A program made the translations under genes and the position numbers. Positions 23,473 through 32,868 of a stretch of DNA of 64,000 nucleotides are shown here, one piece after another; the stretch's first letter is position 1; each line of letters opens with the position of its first letter. This DNA is from CAYUUR01 sp052034685 (GTDB taxonomy: Bacteria; Patescibacteriota; Saccharimonadia; Saccharimonadales; CAYUUR01), in NCBI GenBank assembly GCA_052034685.1, contig JBPOIH010000011.1:44016-108015 (forward strand), given 5' to 3'. The notes under the pieces are model-generated. The model ran no database searches and was not told the DNA's origin. It saw nothing but the letters and a program-made list of their open reading frames with translations.

Positions 23473-24030
23473 GTGATATACACACAGAAGATTACACCGG
23501 AGAAGCTCGAGCAATACGTTGGCAAAAACAAGGCCCTGATTGAGGCGCTGGAATCCGTTGAGGAGTCAGTCTACGTCTTTGACGCTATAGCCAACAAGCC
23601 CCTGTATGTTAACAGAAGCATTCTTGAGATACTGGGCTATTTGCCAGATCAGATTAAAGAGATGGGTACTAAGTGGTCAGAACTCGTTGTCCACCCAGAA
23701 GATTACCCACACCTTTCTAATCACATACTCAATTATGCGAAACTATCACCCGGCGCTCGATCGCGCGTGGTCTATCGAGTCAAGGATGCCAAGGGTATAT
23801 GGCATAGCGCAGAAAGCACAGGTCTTTTGCTTGAATCAAGTAGCGTAAGCCACAAACTAGTGCTTGGCACCACACGAATTATCCCTGAGACAGATGACAC
23901 ACCGCCCAAAAATGGTCATGACCATCGTTGTGTGAACTGCGCAAAATTACTTGGCAAAGAAAATTATGAAAAATCATCGGTTGAGATTAAGTGTCATCGC
24001 TGTGGCGAGTTTAATACTTTATCGCTCTAA
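23473..24030 (+). CDS. PAS-domain protein with C-terminal Com-like zinc ribbon
   Basis: 185 residues from GTG 23473 (GAGG eight bases upstream); a longer frame would begin inside the TGCTATACT box. Residues 18-125 form a PAS fold: VEESVYVFDAIANKPLYVNR, SILEILGYLPDQIK, and WHSAESTGLLLE. Residues 145-180 have CVNCAKLLGKENY and CHRCGEFNTL, a two-CxxC ribbon like phage Mu Com and related proteins that bind RNA or DNA. A sensor joined to a nucleic-acid-binding ribbon, without kinase, is unusual. The ligand is unknown. Confidence 0.75.
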   Translation: MIYTQKITPEKLEQYVGKNKALIEALESVEESVYVFDAIANKPLYVNRSILEILGYLPDQIKEMGTKWSELVVHPEDYPHLSNHILNYAKLSPGARSRVVYRVKDAKGIWHSAESTGLLLESSSVSHKLVLGTTRIIPETDDTPPKNGHDHRCVNCAKLLGKENYEKSSVEIKCHRCGEFNTLSL

Positions 24031-24158
24031 GCCGTAGAAGAAAGTTAGAAACAACAGGAAAAGTGTTTCAAAAAAACAGCCGTAGCGCTATAATCATAAG
24101 CTATAAGGTTTATTGTTTAGAAGGTCTAGAATCTCTTTAAGCCAGGAATAAAGGTTGT

Positions 24159-27100
24159 ATGAGGGTAAACAGTTCTTTCTATAGAGGGAGTATGAGGAGA
24201 ATCCGAAGACTCGTTGCGCAAACGAGTCGGTTTATTGCGCGCTTTTTAGCTATAGTTGCGCTGTTTCTACATCGTCAAACAAAGAAGATCTATAAGTTTA
24301 CGCACCACCATGTTGCCCAAAAACCTCATGAGAAAATGATGAACCGCCAGGGCAAGTACGCTTCGTGGCATTCATGGGAGCACCACCGGACCGTGCATTA
24401 TGCAACCCTGACCGTATATGTGCTGATTGTTGGAGCTATGCTGTTCAGTAACTTTCGTAACGTGTTTGCGGCGTCGGATTTGTCGCAATCATGGAACTTC
24501 ACGACCCCATCAAACTATACCTACGATGACACATCGGTCGAGACGAGTGGCACAAGTGCGCGGCATAAGGCACAGAATTATACGTCAGATGGTAGCACCT
24601 CTGCCCTCTTCCATCTTGACGAGTCAAGTGGCACTACTGCTGACGATGCTAGTTCGAACAACAATGATGCTACGACGCAAACCGCCGGCTGGACGACGGG
24701 CAACTTGAATAATGCGCTTGATCTTAACGGTAGTGACGAGTTTGCCTCTGCGCCGGATAGCGCAAGTCTATCGATGACGGGACAGAATACACTTGAAGCC
24801 TGGACTAAGTTTGATAACACATTTAACACCAATGCCTCTCAAGATCAGGGTGTGATCGATAAGGGCGCGTATAAGATGTATTATGATCGGACCTCAGGAC
24901 GGATCAATTATGAAATTGCCAATACAAGTGGTAACAGCTGGACTCGACAAGCTGGAAACGACGCAAATAATAGCTGGGATCTTGACGGGAAAAGCATCGT
25001 ACGTGCAACAGTGACAAATGGCACAAATGTATATGCAGGGCTCGGTCTTGGTACGGGTGATGCCGAGGTGTGGAAGTGGACTGGTTCAGCCTGGAGTCAA
25101 ATAGGTGGTGATGCCAAAAACGGTAGCTGGGCTGACCAGCAGTTTGAAGACGTGATGGCACTCACAACAAGTGGAACAACACTCTATGCTGGGCTCGGAT
25201 CGAATGCAGCCGGTGATGCTGAGGTGTGGAGCTGTGACATGGCGACTAACTGTACGGACTGGACCAAGATTGGCGGTGACGCCGTCAATAGTAGCTGGGC
25301 GATCAGCACGTATGAAGCCGTCACAGCAATGACGGTAATGGGCGGTAATCTGTATGCGGGCTTGAGCTTATCGGCTCAAGACGCCGAAGTTTGGCGTTGG
25401 AATGGCGCTAGCTGGACGAAAGTTGGCGGTGATGGTGTGAGTAGTAGCTGGGCGGCCGCTCTCAATATAGAGGCTGTGCGCTCGCTCACAACTGACGGAA
25501 CGAACGTGTACGCTGGTTTGGGAGACAGTGCTCAAGACGCTGAAGTCTGGTCATACAATGGCACGACATGGACCAAGATCGGTGGTGATGGCGTGTCGAG
25601 TAGCTGGTCTGCCGCCAGTAACATAGAAGCCGTATACTCCCTTACCTACTTTGGTGGCAACCTGTACGCGGGTGTTGGTTTGACGGCTGGTGACGCCGAT
25701 GTCTGGCGCTGGAATGGTGCGACTTGGACACAGATCGGTGGTGACGCACTCAATAGCGGCTGGGCAGCGAGCACATATGAGGGCGTCTATGCCATGGCAA
25801 ATGACGGCACAAATCTCTACGCGGGTGTTGGAAATACTAACGGTGACGGTGAGGTCTTCCGCTGGAATGGTGCAACCTGGACCAAGATCGGTGGTGATGG
25901 TATAAACAGTGGTTTCTCGGCAAACCAAGGTGATGGTGTGTATGCTATGGCGTACGGCAATAGTACGCTGTATTCTGGTTTGTATGATGCGGCCGGCAAT
26001 GGCACGCTTTGGGGCTGGAATGGTTCGTCCTGGACGTGGACAGGTGGTGGGTACGTTAATGCGAGTTGGGGATTCTATAACTTACAAAGCGTCGAAGCAA
26101 CAACTACACACGAGGACAAGCTCTATGCGGGTACTGGCCTGACTGTTGCAGGTAACGCGATGGTCTGGGAATTTGATGGTACAAATTGGCAGGTCATTGG
26201 TGGCCAGGGCGTACGGGGGAGCTGGGCAGCCGACACGTTCGAGAATGTCTTTGCACTACAGAGCTATAACGGTGATCTATACGCGGGCATTGGAACAACT
26301 GCCAATGACGCCGAAGTCTGGCGCTACGATGGTTCCACGTGGACAAAAGTGGGTGGTGATAGCCTTAATTCTGGTTGGACGACGAACTTTGAGGGTGTCT
26401 ATTCCCTAACCATATATGGTGGCAATCTGTACGCTGGGCTTGGTGCATCGGCGCAGGATGCCGAAGTCTGGCGTTGGAACGGTTCAAGCTGGCTGAGAGT
26501 TGGTGGTGATGGCACGAACAGTAGCTGGTCTGTTGCCAGTAATATAGAGGTGGTTTATGCCATGACGGCCTATGACGGCAACCTGTACGCTGCGCTTGGT
26601 ACTTCGACAAATGATTCAGATATTTGGCGTTATAACGGCTCGACTTGGACACAAGTTGGTGGTGATGGCCTAGGGAGTAGCTGGAATACAGCGTACGAAG
26701 AGGCTTACATTATGAGAGTCTACAACAACAATCTTGTCGTTGGTCTTGGTAGTGGTACGGACGATGCCGAAGTGTGGTCATACAACGGCACGACGTGGAC
26801 TAAGATTGGCGGTGATGATGTCAACAATAGTTGGACGAACGGTACCTACGAGCGGGTTCGTGCGATGGCAGTATATAATGGCAAACTTTATGCTGGGGTT
26901 GGCGACACGGCTGGTGACGGTGAGGTGTGGGAATGGAACGGCTCGACCTGGACACAGATAGCTGGTGATAGTCTTAACTCTGGTTGGACGAACGTGATTG
27001 AATATGTCGGCACACTGATTGATTATAAGGGAAAACTCTACGCTGGTGTTGGTAACTCTGCTAACGCTGATGCGCAGATATGGAGTTATGGCAACAATGC

Positions 27101-30100
27101 CTTCTTGGCAAGCGCACAGACATCTCAAGATACTGGCTGGCATCACATTGCAGCCACCTACAATGGTTCAACCATGAAAATATACGTAGATGGCGTGGAG
27201 GATGCCTCAGCCTCGGCATCAGTCACTATTCCTGACACGAGCTCCCCACTACTTATTGGTAGCACCTACGGTAGTGGTGGCAGTGGTGACGGACAGGGTT
27301 ACTTTACCGGCCTTATCGATGAGGCGCGGATTAGCTCAACTGCCCGGACGAGCTTCACAACGAAGCCGTACGTGACCACAAAGAAGATTGTTGAGCTCAA
27401 CACGCCTACTTATACCAGTGGCGTAGATAGTATTGACAGCTTTGCGGTAAATGAAACGCTTAACGGTGGCAGTATAGGCTATCGTGTGTCGAATAACGAT
27501 GGCGCGACGTGGAAATTCTGGGACGGAGATTCTTGGGAGGATGCGGCCACAGAGAATGATTCCTCCACGGCTGCAGCCATAAGTAGCAATATTGCCTCCT
27601 TGCCAGTGACCTTTGATGGTATCCGTTGGCAAGCCGTGCTTAGTGGTGATGGCAACCAGCGCGTAACACTCAACTCAGTGACAATCGAGGCAACTTCAGA
27701 TATTGTTGATCCAGCTACGAATGCTGATAATATACTGGCGTACAAAGCTAACGGCGGATCGGCAATAAGTGCAAATGAATGGACAAACGGTGCCTCACCG
27801 TACTTTAGTTGGGATGCGGGTAGCGATGCTAGCTCAGGTATTCTTGGGTACTGTTTATACTTAGGCCAAAGTGATACTGCTGATCCAGTAACTACCAAAG
27901 GCTTACTGGGCAATAGTCCGGTAGAAACTGGCGGCAATTGTGAATTTGCTGTGCCAAGCAATGAAGTAGACTTCGCTAACAGTGGCTACATCAGCACGGC
28001 CATGACATCATCGAGTAGCCCGTACTATCTGCACGTCAAAGCGATTGACCAAGCCGGTAATGTATTTGGTACGGCCGAGACTTTTCAGTTCAGGTTTGAT
28101 AACACTGCCCCGGCAAACCCTGGGTTTATAACCGCCCCTTCAGGATTCATTAATACTAAGGAGGCTACATTGTCATGGGCAACAGTTGGCGGTCAGGCCG
28201 CGTCTGACGCAAATTCTGGAGTCGCTGGAATGCAGTACAAGATTGGCAATACTACTTGGTATGGCGATAGTCATACTGGCACCGGGGATAATACCGACCT
28301 ACTTGCCAATGATGGAAGCTATATGACGGTCGATCCACCTGATTATGACAATATCGAGGAAGGCGTAAACACCGTCTACTTCCGTACCTGGGACCAGGCC
28401 GGCAACGTGACGTCATCTACCGTAACGGCTGCCTTAAAGGTCAACACCAACGGTTCTCCGTCCCCTCCCCTAAATGTTCAGGCTACCCCGTCAACTAATA
28501 CCACTAACTCGTTTGCCTTTGATTGGGATGTGCCACTTACTTTTGTTGGTGACGCGGGAAATCTAACGTATTGTTACACGATCAATGTTGAGCCCTCAGA
28601 GTCGAATTGTTCCTTCACCGGCTCAACATCATTAGGGGCCGGACCGTATGCTACCCAGCCAGGTGAAAATACATTCTATGTGGTGGCACGTGATGAATCA
28701 AATAATATAAACTACGATAGCTACGCGACCGCATCTTTCACTGCTAATACACCTTCGCCTGGTATTGCTACGAATGTCGATATCGTTGATGTTTCAATCA
28801 AATCTACTTCTAACTGGCGCCTTGCGTTAACCTGGGAGCCGCCAACTTACACCGGTGCTGGGGTTAGTAGTTATAAAGTCTATCGTTCCACTGATGATAT
28901 CAGCTACAGTTTTGTAGGCTCTAGCACGAGTACAACGTACATTGACGCTGGTCTGTCACAGCAAACCTATTACTATTATGTCCGGGCTTGTGACAGTACT
29001 AATAATTGTAGTGCAAACAGTAGTGACGTATCTCTCTTGCCAACAGGCAAATTTACGGAGCCGGCCACCATGACCAGTGAGCCGAAAGTTTCTGATATAA
29101 CAACTAAGAAAGCTTCGATTTCGTGGACAACTGATCGTGCGAGCGATTCTAAGGTAGCAATTGGTACTAGTAGCGGCGAGTATAGTCCTTCTGAAGTCGG
29201 TAGTTCAGACCAAGTAACTGCGCATACTATTGACCTCGATAATCTGGGTGCGGGCACAACGTACTATTATGTAGTGAAATGGACTGACGAAGACGGTAAC
29301 ACCGGCGTGAGTCAGGAGTATACATTTACCACTAACCCTGCTCCAGTTATCAAAGAGGTTGAGACTACCAAAATTGGTCTCGGTAGTGCCATCGTGAGCT
29401 TTACGGTTAAGGGCGCAACCAAGGCAAGTCTTTACTTTGGCCCAGGTGAGTCGTTTGGAGGCGTAGAATCAGTTAATACGTCTGTAGAAGAGTCCAGGTA
29501 TAGTGTAGAGATAGCAGGCCTTAGCGATGGCCAGAAATACTTCTATATGGTCTCAGCATTTGATAGCGAAGGCAATGAGTATGAAGGAAACATCTTCTCA
29601 TTCTCTACCCCGCCCCGTCCACGTATTAGCAACCTACGCTTCCAGCCAGTTGAGGGCGAGCCAACCAGCACGCAAGAAATCACCTGGTCAACCAATGTCC
29701 CGTCAACCTCAACCTTGACATATGGAATTGTTGGTACGAATGGAGTTGACGTGCAAGATTCAAAACTTAAGACCAATCACAAGCTTGTTATTCGTGGCTT
29801 GCAGGATGACAGTCGCTACTTCGTGATCGCACAGAGCCGCGATGCTGATGGTAACTTGGCAACATCAGACCGTCAGGAATTCCGTACAGCACTTGATACG
29901 CGTCCGCCAAAAATCATTGATATATCGATTGAAGCCTCAATCCGCGGTACTGGGGCGGAAGCGCGTGGTCAGATTATCGTCTCCTGGAAGTCTGATGAGC
30001 CATCATCAAGTCAGGTAGCTTACGCAGAAGGTTCTGATGCAAGTGTGTTCAATAGCCGGACTACAGAAGACACTCAGCTGACCACCGAACACATCGTTGT

Positions 30101-30266
30101 CGTATCAGATTTGCCAACCTCACGCGTTTATAGCATTCAACCAGTATCTTACGATAAGGCCCGTAACGCAGGGCTCGGTGAATCACAATCAGCAATCATC
30201 GGTCGCGCCAGTGAAAGCGTTTTGACGATTATCTTCAATACACTGCAAAGGGTCTTTGGGTTGTAA
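24159..30266 (+). CDS. Giant surface protein: split LamG domain, 14 propeller-like repeats, FnIII/Ig-like domains
   Basis: 2035 residues; ATG 24192 is an alternative start with a better ribosome site (AGAGGGAG). A basic N-terminus and a hydrophobic segment (residues 81-97) precede an AxA-like site near 104. A LamG (concanavalin-like) domain starts near 145 (ALFHLDESSG), breaks near 270, and resumes near 983 (GWHHIAATYNGSTMKIYVDG, GLIDEARIS). Between them lie 14 repeats of about 50 residues (LYAGLG...DAEVWRWNGSTWTKIGGD). A beta-sandwich follows, then several FnIII/Ig-like units (ASISWTTDRASDSKVAIGTS) to a short hydrophobic end. I infer an adhesin for host contact. It is co-transcribed with the ABC exporter genes downstream. 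Confidence 0.85.
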   Translation: MRVNSSFYRGSMRRIRRLVAQTSRFIARFLAIVALFLHRQTKKIYKFTHHHVAQKPHEKMMNRQGKYASWHSWEHHRTVHYATLTVYVLIVGAMLFSNFRNVFAASDLSQSWNFTTPSNYTYDDTSVETSGTSARHKAQNYTSDGSTSALFHLDESSGTTADDASSNNNDATTQTAGWTTGNLNNALDLNGSDEFASAPDSASLSMTGQNTLEAWTKFDNTFNTNASQDQGVIDKGAYKMYYDRTSGRINYEIANTSGNSWTRQAGNDANNSWDLDGKSIVRATVTNGTNVYAGLGLGTGDAEVWKWTGSAWSQIGGDAKNGSWADQQFEDVMALTTSGTTLYAGLGSNAAGDAEVWSCDMATNCTDWTKIGGDAVNSSWAISTYEAVTAMTVMGGNLYAGLSLSAQDAEVWRWNGASWTKVGGDGVSSSWAAALNIEAVRSLTTDGTNVYAGLGDSAQDAEVWSYNGTTWTKIGGDGVSSSWSAASNIEAVYSLTYFGGNLYAGVGLTAGDADVWRWNGATWTQIGGDALNSGWAASTYEGVYAMANDGTNLYAGVGNTNGDGEVFRWNGATWTKIGGDGINSGFSANQGDGVYAMAYGNSTLYSGLYDAAGNGTLWGWNGSSWTWTGGGYVNASWGFYNLQSVEATTTHEDKLYAGTGLTVAGNAMVWEFDGTNWQVIGGQGVRGSWAADTFENVFALQSYNGDLYAGIGTTANDAEVWRYDGSTWTKVGGDSLNSGWTTNFEGVYSLTIYGGNLYAGLGASAQDAEVWRWNGSSWLRVGGDGTNSSWSVASNIEVVYAMTAYDGNLYAALGTSTNDSDIWRYNGSTWTQVGGDGLGSSWNTAYEEAYIMRVYNNNLVVGLGSGTDDAEVWSYNGTTWTKIGGDDVNNSWTNGTYERVRAMAVYNGKLYAGVGDTAGDGEVWEWNGSTWTQIAGDSLNSGWTNVIEYVGTLIDYKGKLYAGVGNSANADAQIWSYGNNAFLASAQTSQDTGWHHIAATYNGSTMKIYVDGVEDASASASVTIPDTSSPLLIGSTYGSGGSGDGQGYFTGLIDEARISSTARTSFTTKPYVTTKKIVELNTPTYTSGVDSIDSFAVNETLNGGSIGYRVSNNDGATWKFWDGDSWEDAATENDSSTAAAISSNIASLPVTFDGIRWQAVLSGDGNQRVTLNSVTIEATSDIVDPATNADNILAYKANGGSAISANEWTNGASPYFSWDAGSDASSGILGYCLYLGQSDTADPVTTKGLLGNSPVETGGNCEFAVPSNEVDFANSGYISTAMTSSSSPYYLHVKAIDQAGNVFGTAETFQFRFDNTAPANPGFITAPSGFINTKEATLSWATVGGQAASDANSGVAGMQYKIGNTTWYGDSHTGTGDNTDLLANDGSYMTVDPPDYDNIEEGVNTVYFRTWDQAGNVTSSTVTAALKVNTNGSPSPPLNVQATPSTNTTNSFAFDWDVPLTFVGDAGNLTYCYTINVEPSESNCSFTGSTSLGAGPYATQPGENTFYVVARDESNNINYDSYATASFTANTPSPGIATNVDIVDVSIKSTSNWRLALTWEPPTYTGAGVSSYKVYRSTDDISYSFVGSSTSTTYIDAGLSQQTYYYYVRACDSTNNCSANSSDVSLLPTGKFTEPATMTSEPKVSDITTKKASISWTTDRASDSKVAIGTSSGEYSPSEVGSSDQVTAHTIDLDNLGAGTTYYYVVKWTDEDGNTGVSQEYTFTTNPAPVIKEVETTKIGLGSAIVSFTVKGATKASLYFGPGESFGGVESVNTSVEESRYSVEIAGLSDGQKYFYMVSAFDSEGNEYEGNIFSFSTPPRPRISNLRFQPVEGEPTSTQEITWSTNVPSTSTLTYGIVGTNGVDVQDSKLKTNHKLVIRGLQDDSRYFVIAQSRDADGNLATSDRQEFRTALDTRPPKIIDISIEASIRGTGAEARGQIIVSWKSDEPSSSQVAYAEGSDASVFNSRTTEDTQLTTEHIVVVSDLPTSRVYSIQPVSYDKARNAGLGESQSAIIGRASESVLTIIFNTLQRVFGL
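24975..27105 (+). repeat. Fourteen in-frame propeller-like repeats
   Basis: Coding repeats of roughly 150-160 bases within the giant surface protein. Each carries L/V-YAG-L/V-G, D-A-E-V-W, N-G-S/T-W and GGD in order. Copies have diverged at the DNA level, so they are old and maintained as protein. Fourteen copies fit two seven-bladed beta-propellers. Confidence 0.8.
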
Positions 30267-30267
30267 T

Positions 30268-31053
30268 ATGGATAGTAATAAGCAAAACATAATCAGTCTG
30301 ACAAACGTTGACCAGTCGTTTGTTGTAGGAGAAGAAAAGATAGATGTCCTCCATGACATAAACTTTAATCTGTCGCCAAATACCTTCAACATTATTTATG
30401 GTCCGTCTGGCTCTGGTAAGTCAACCTTGCTTAATATTCTGTCAGGACTTCAGAAGCCTTCAGCTGGCACGGTGGTGTTTGGCGGCAGTCGACTCTATGA
30501 ATTAAACCCAAACGAGCTTGCCGCCTTCCGTGCCAACCAGATTGGCATCGTGTATCAGCAGAACTATTGGGTGAAGAGTCTTAACGTGGTTGAGAATGTG
30601 TCAATGCCGATGTATTTCTTGGGCTATTCACGCGGTACAGCAGCGAAGATTGCCATCACGGCCTTAGAACAGGTTGGCATGGCGGCATACGCCAAGAAGA
30701 ACCCTTCTCTTCTCTCCGGTGGTGAGCAACAGCGTGTTGCGACAGCGCGGGCGATCGTCAATAACCCTCTGTTTATTATTGCTGACGAACCAACGGGTAG
30801 CCTAGATAGTAAGAACGGCGATATGATTATGAACCTGCTCCAGAAGTGTCAGACAGACCTTAAACGTACCATTATTCTGGTGACGCACAACATGGAGTAC
30901 TTGCCTCTTGCTGATAAGTTGTTGCACATAGAAGACGGCCATGTTGTTGAGCAAAAGGATGAGAGTATTAAAGAGACGGCTGATTTGTTACTTGATCAAA
31001 TGAAGCAGCGAATAGATAGACTAGCAAAGGCGAAGGTCCATGGAGCACAATAA
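30268..31053 (+). CDS. ABC transporter ATPase (MacB/LolD type)
   Basis: 261 residues from ATG 30268, directly after the TAA of the giant protein. Walker A GPSGSGKST, Q-loop YQQNYW, signature LLSGGEQQRV and Walker B LFIIADEP are all present, followed by the H-loop VTHNME. The MacB/LolD subfamily powers extrusion of peptides, lipoproteins or toxins rather than bulk import. Its start overlaps the end region of the adhesin gene and its own end overlaps the permease, so all three form one operon. Confidence 0.92.
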   Translation: MDSNKQNIISLTNVDQSFVVGEEKIDVLHDINFNLSPNTFNIIYGPSGSGKSTLLNILSGLQKPSAGTVVFGGSRLYELNPNELAAFRANQIGIVYQQNYWVKSLNVVENVSMPMYFLGYSRGTAAKIAITALEQVGMAAYAKKNPSLLSGGEQQRVATARAIVNNPLFIIADEPTGSLDSKNGDMIMNLLQKCQTDLKRTIILVTHNMEYLPLADKLLHIEDGHVVEQKDESIKETADLLLDQMKQRIDRLAKAKVHGAQ

Positions 31054-32344
31054 CGACAATCCGCAGCCAGCTACGGCACAAACGAGTATGCCTCGGTTCA
31101 GGTCGCCCGAAGCAAAAATTGGTGACGACTCTCTGAGGCGAAAAAAATACCGCGCTATTAAACTTCGAATCATCTTCCATTTGGCCTTACGGAACATTAC
31201 CAGCAAAAAACTCCGATCCTTCCTGACGGTTTTTGGTGTGGTCATTGGTATCGGCTCGATCTTCTTCCTGATGTCATTTGGTATCGGAATCCAAGATTTG
31301 GTTACACGTCAGGTTATTGGCGATAAATCACTCAAGGCACTTGAAGTTACCTCGCCTAACTCACGAATCTTGCAACTAGACGACACGGCGGTTAACAGAA
31401 TACGGACTTTTCCTCATGTCGAAAAAGTTGGTCTTCAGTATTCGTTTCCGGGCAGTGTTGCTTTCGGCGGGGGTGAAGTAGATTCAGTTGTCTACGGGAT
31501 AAACAAGGACTACCAATCAACTACAAGCTTTAACGTACGACAAGGTCGTTTACTTAACGAAGATGATACGCGTTCAGTTGTCCTCAATGCGTCTGCACTC
31601 AAGGCGATCGGAATAGAGGACCAAGCCAAAGCCATTAATCAACAGATAACACTGACTATCCCTTTGCAAAAGGTCAATGCAAAAAAGAACGAGATCCGAG
31701 ATAAGTTCACGATTGTTGGTGTAATTGAGTCCGGTGCCGGGAGTGAAATCTTTACTATTAGCGACATTTTTACCGGCGCGGGAGTGCCCTACTACCAGCA
31801 GATAAAAGCAGTCAGTGATGACACAAAGAACATCGCGACATTAAGGAAGCAGATTGAGAGCAACGGCTTCCAGACCTCTTCTTTGGTAGACACGCTTGAT
31901 GAAATCAACAAAATCTTCAAATTCTTCAATGTTATTCTTGTCAGTTTTGGTTCTATCGGTATGATTGTGGCCGTCTTGGGTATGTTCAACACCTTGACAA
32001 TCTCCCTTCTCGAGCGCACCAAGGAGATTGGGCTTATGATGGCTCTCGGTGGCCGACGCTCGGATATGCGCAAGTTATTTATCTTTGAAGCACTCTTGAT
32101 TTCGTTTGCCGGTGCGGTTATTGGTATTATTCTGGCCATGTTTGGAGGAACGCTCGTTAACGCCTACTTGAATGCTGGCGCCCGGGGGCGTGGCGTGACT
32201 CAGTCATTCAGTGTTTTTGCATACCCTCTGTGGATTATTCTTGCGGCAATTGGCTTTACGCTCGTCGTTGGTTTGGCGGTGGTGTACTTCCCTGCTCGCC
32301 GTGCTGAGAAGATCAATCCAATCGATGCCCTGCGTCGAGAATAA
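31040..32344 (+). CDS. FtsX/MacB-type permease
   Basis: 434 residues. One N-terminal membrane helix (after basic residues near 55: LTVFGVVIGIGSIFFLM), a large periplasmic-type MacB core domain, and three C-terminal helices ending in PARRAEKINPIDALR, the typical MacB/FtsX close. It partners the ATPase whose frame it overlaps by 14 bases. Together with the adhesin gene it suggests a surface-assembly or peptide-export unit acting by mechanotransmission. Confidence 0.9.
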   Translation: MEHNNDNPQPATAQTSMPRFRSPEAKIGDDSLRRKKYRAIKLRIIFHLALRNITSKKLRSFLTVFGVVIGIGSIFFLMSFGIGIQDLVTRQVIGDKSLKALEVTSPNSRILQLDDTAVNRIRTFPHVEKVGLQYSFPGSVAFGGGEVDSVVYGINKDYQSTTSFNVRQGRLLNEDDTRSVVLNASALKAIGIEDQAKAINQQITLTIPLQKVNAKKNEIRDKFTIVGVIESGAGSEIFTISDIFTGAGVPYYQQIKAVSDDTKNIATLRKQIESNGFQTSSLVDTLDEINKIFKFFNVILVSFGSIGMIVAVLGMFNTLTISLLERTKEIGLMMALGGRRSDMRKLFIFEALLISFAGAVIGIILAMFGGTLVNAYLNAGARGRGVTQSFSVFAYPLWIILAAIGFTLVVGLAVVYFPARRAEKINPIDALRRE

Positions 32345-32353
32345 ACTTGGGCA

Positions 32354-32815
32354 CTATTTGTATTGTGCCAGGGTACGAGCGGTGTCACGGTTTTGGTCCC
32401 GCTGCTTGATCGTTTCTCGTTTGTCGTAGCGTTTTTTGCCTGTACCTACAGCTATGCGGACTTTTATGTACCTGCCTTTGGTGAGAATGTCTGTAGGGAT
32501 TATTGATTTGCCCTGTTGCTTCGCTGCCATGAGTGCGGCAATCTGTTTTTTATTGACGAGTATCTTACGGCTCCTGGTCTGCTCTGATTCGCTAATGGGT
32601 ATGCCGTTTGTACCTGATATCGTGGCATTGAGTAGCCACAGTTCGTTATCTTTGATCGTTACATAGGCGCCACGAAGTTGACCGAGGTGCATGCGCAATG
32701 CTTTGGTCTCTGGCCCGGTCAAAACAAGACCGGCCACTATATCGTCACCGAGGTCGTAATCAAACCGCGCGCGGCGGTTTTTGATCGTCCCTGGGTTAGT
32801 TTTCTTCTTTGCCAT
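32354..32815 (-). CDS. smpB: SsrA-binding protein SmpB
   Basis: 153 residues, normal length. Beta-barrel OB fold with GLVLTGPETKALRMHLGQLR and VTIKDNELWLLNATIS, then the C-terminal basic tail KRYDKRETIKQRDQNRDTAR that enters the ribosomal A site. With tmRNA it frees stalled ribosomes. No tmRNA gene is visible in this window. Ends 10 bases from the convergent permease gene. Confidence 0.95.
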   Translation of the reverse strand: MAKKKTNPGTIKNRRARFDYDLGDDIVAGLVLTGPETKALRMHLGQLRGAYVTIKDNELWLLNATISGTNGIPISESEQTRSRKILVNKKQIAALMAAKQQGKSIIPTDILTKGRYIKVRIAVGTGKKRYDKRETIKQRDQNRDTARTLAQYK

Positions 32816-32868
32816 GGTAATAAGTATGCCAGTTTAGTGGCGTAAGCCAAAATGCTTATAGGCTAATG

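Noticed and set aside
24975..27105. Regular repeats of about 155 bases, first considered as a CRISPR-like or tandem DNA array
   Set aside because: They are in frame, diverged at third positions and encode beta-propeller-type blades; no constant repeat with unique spacers.
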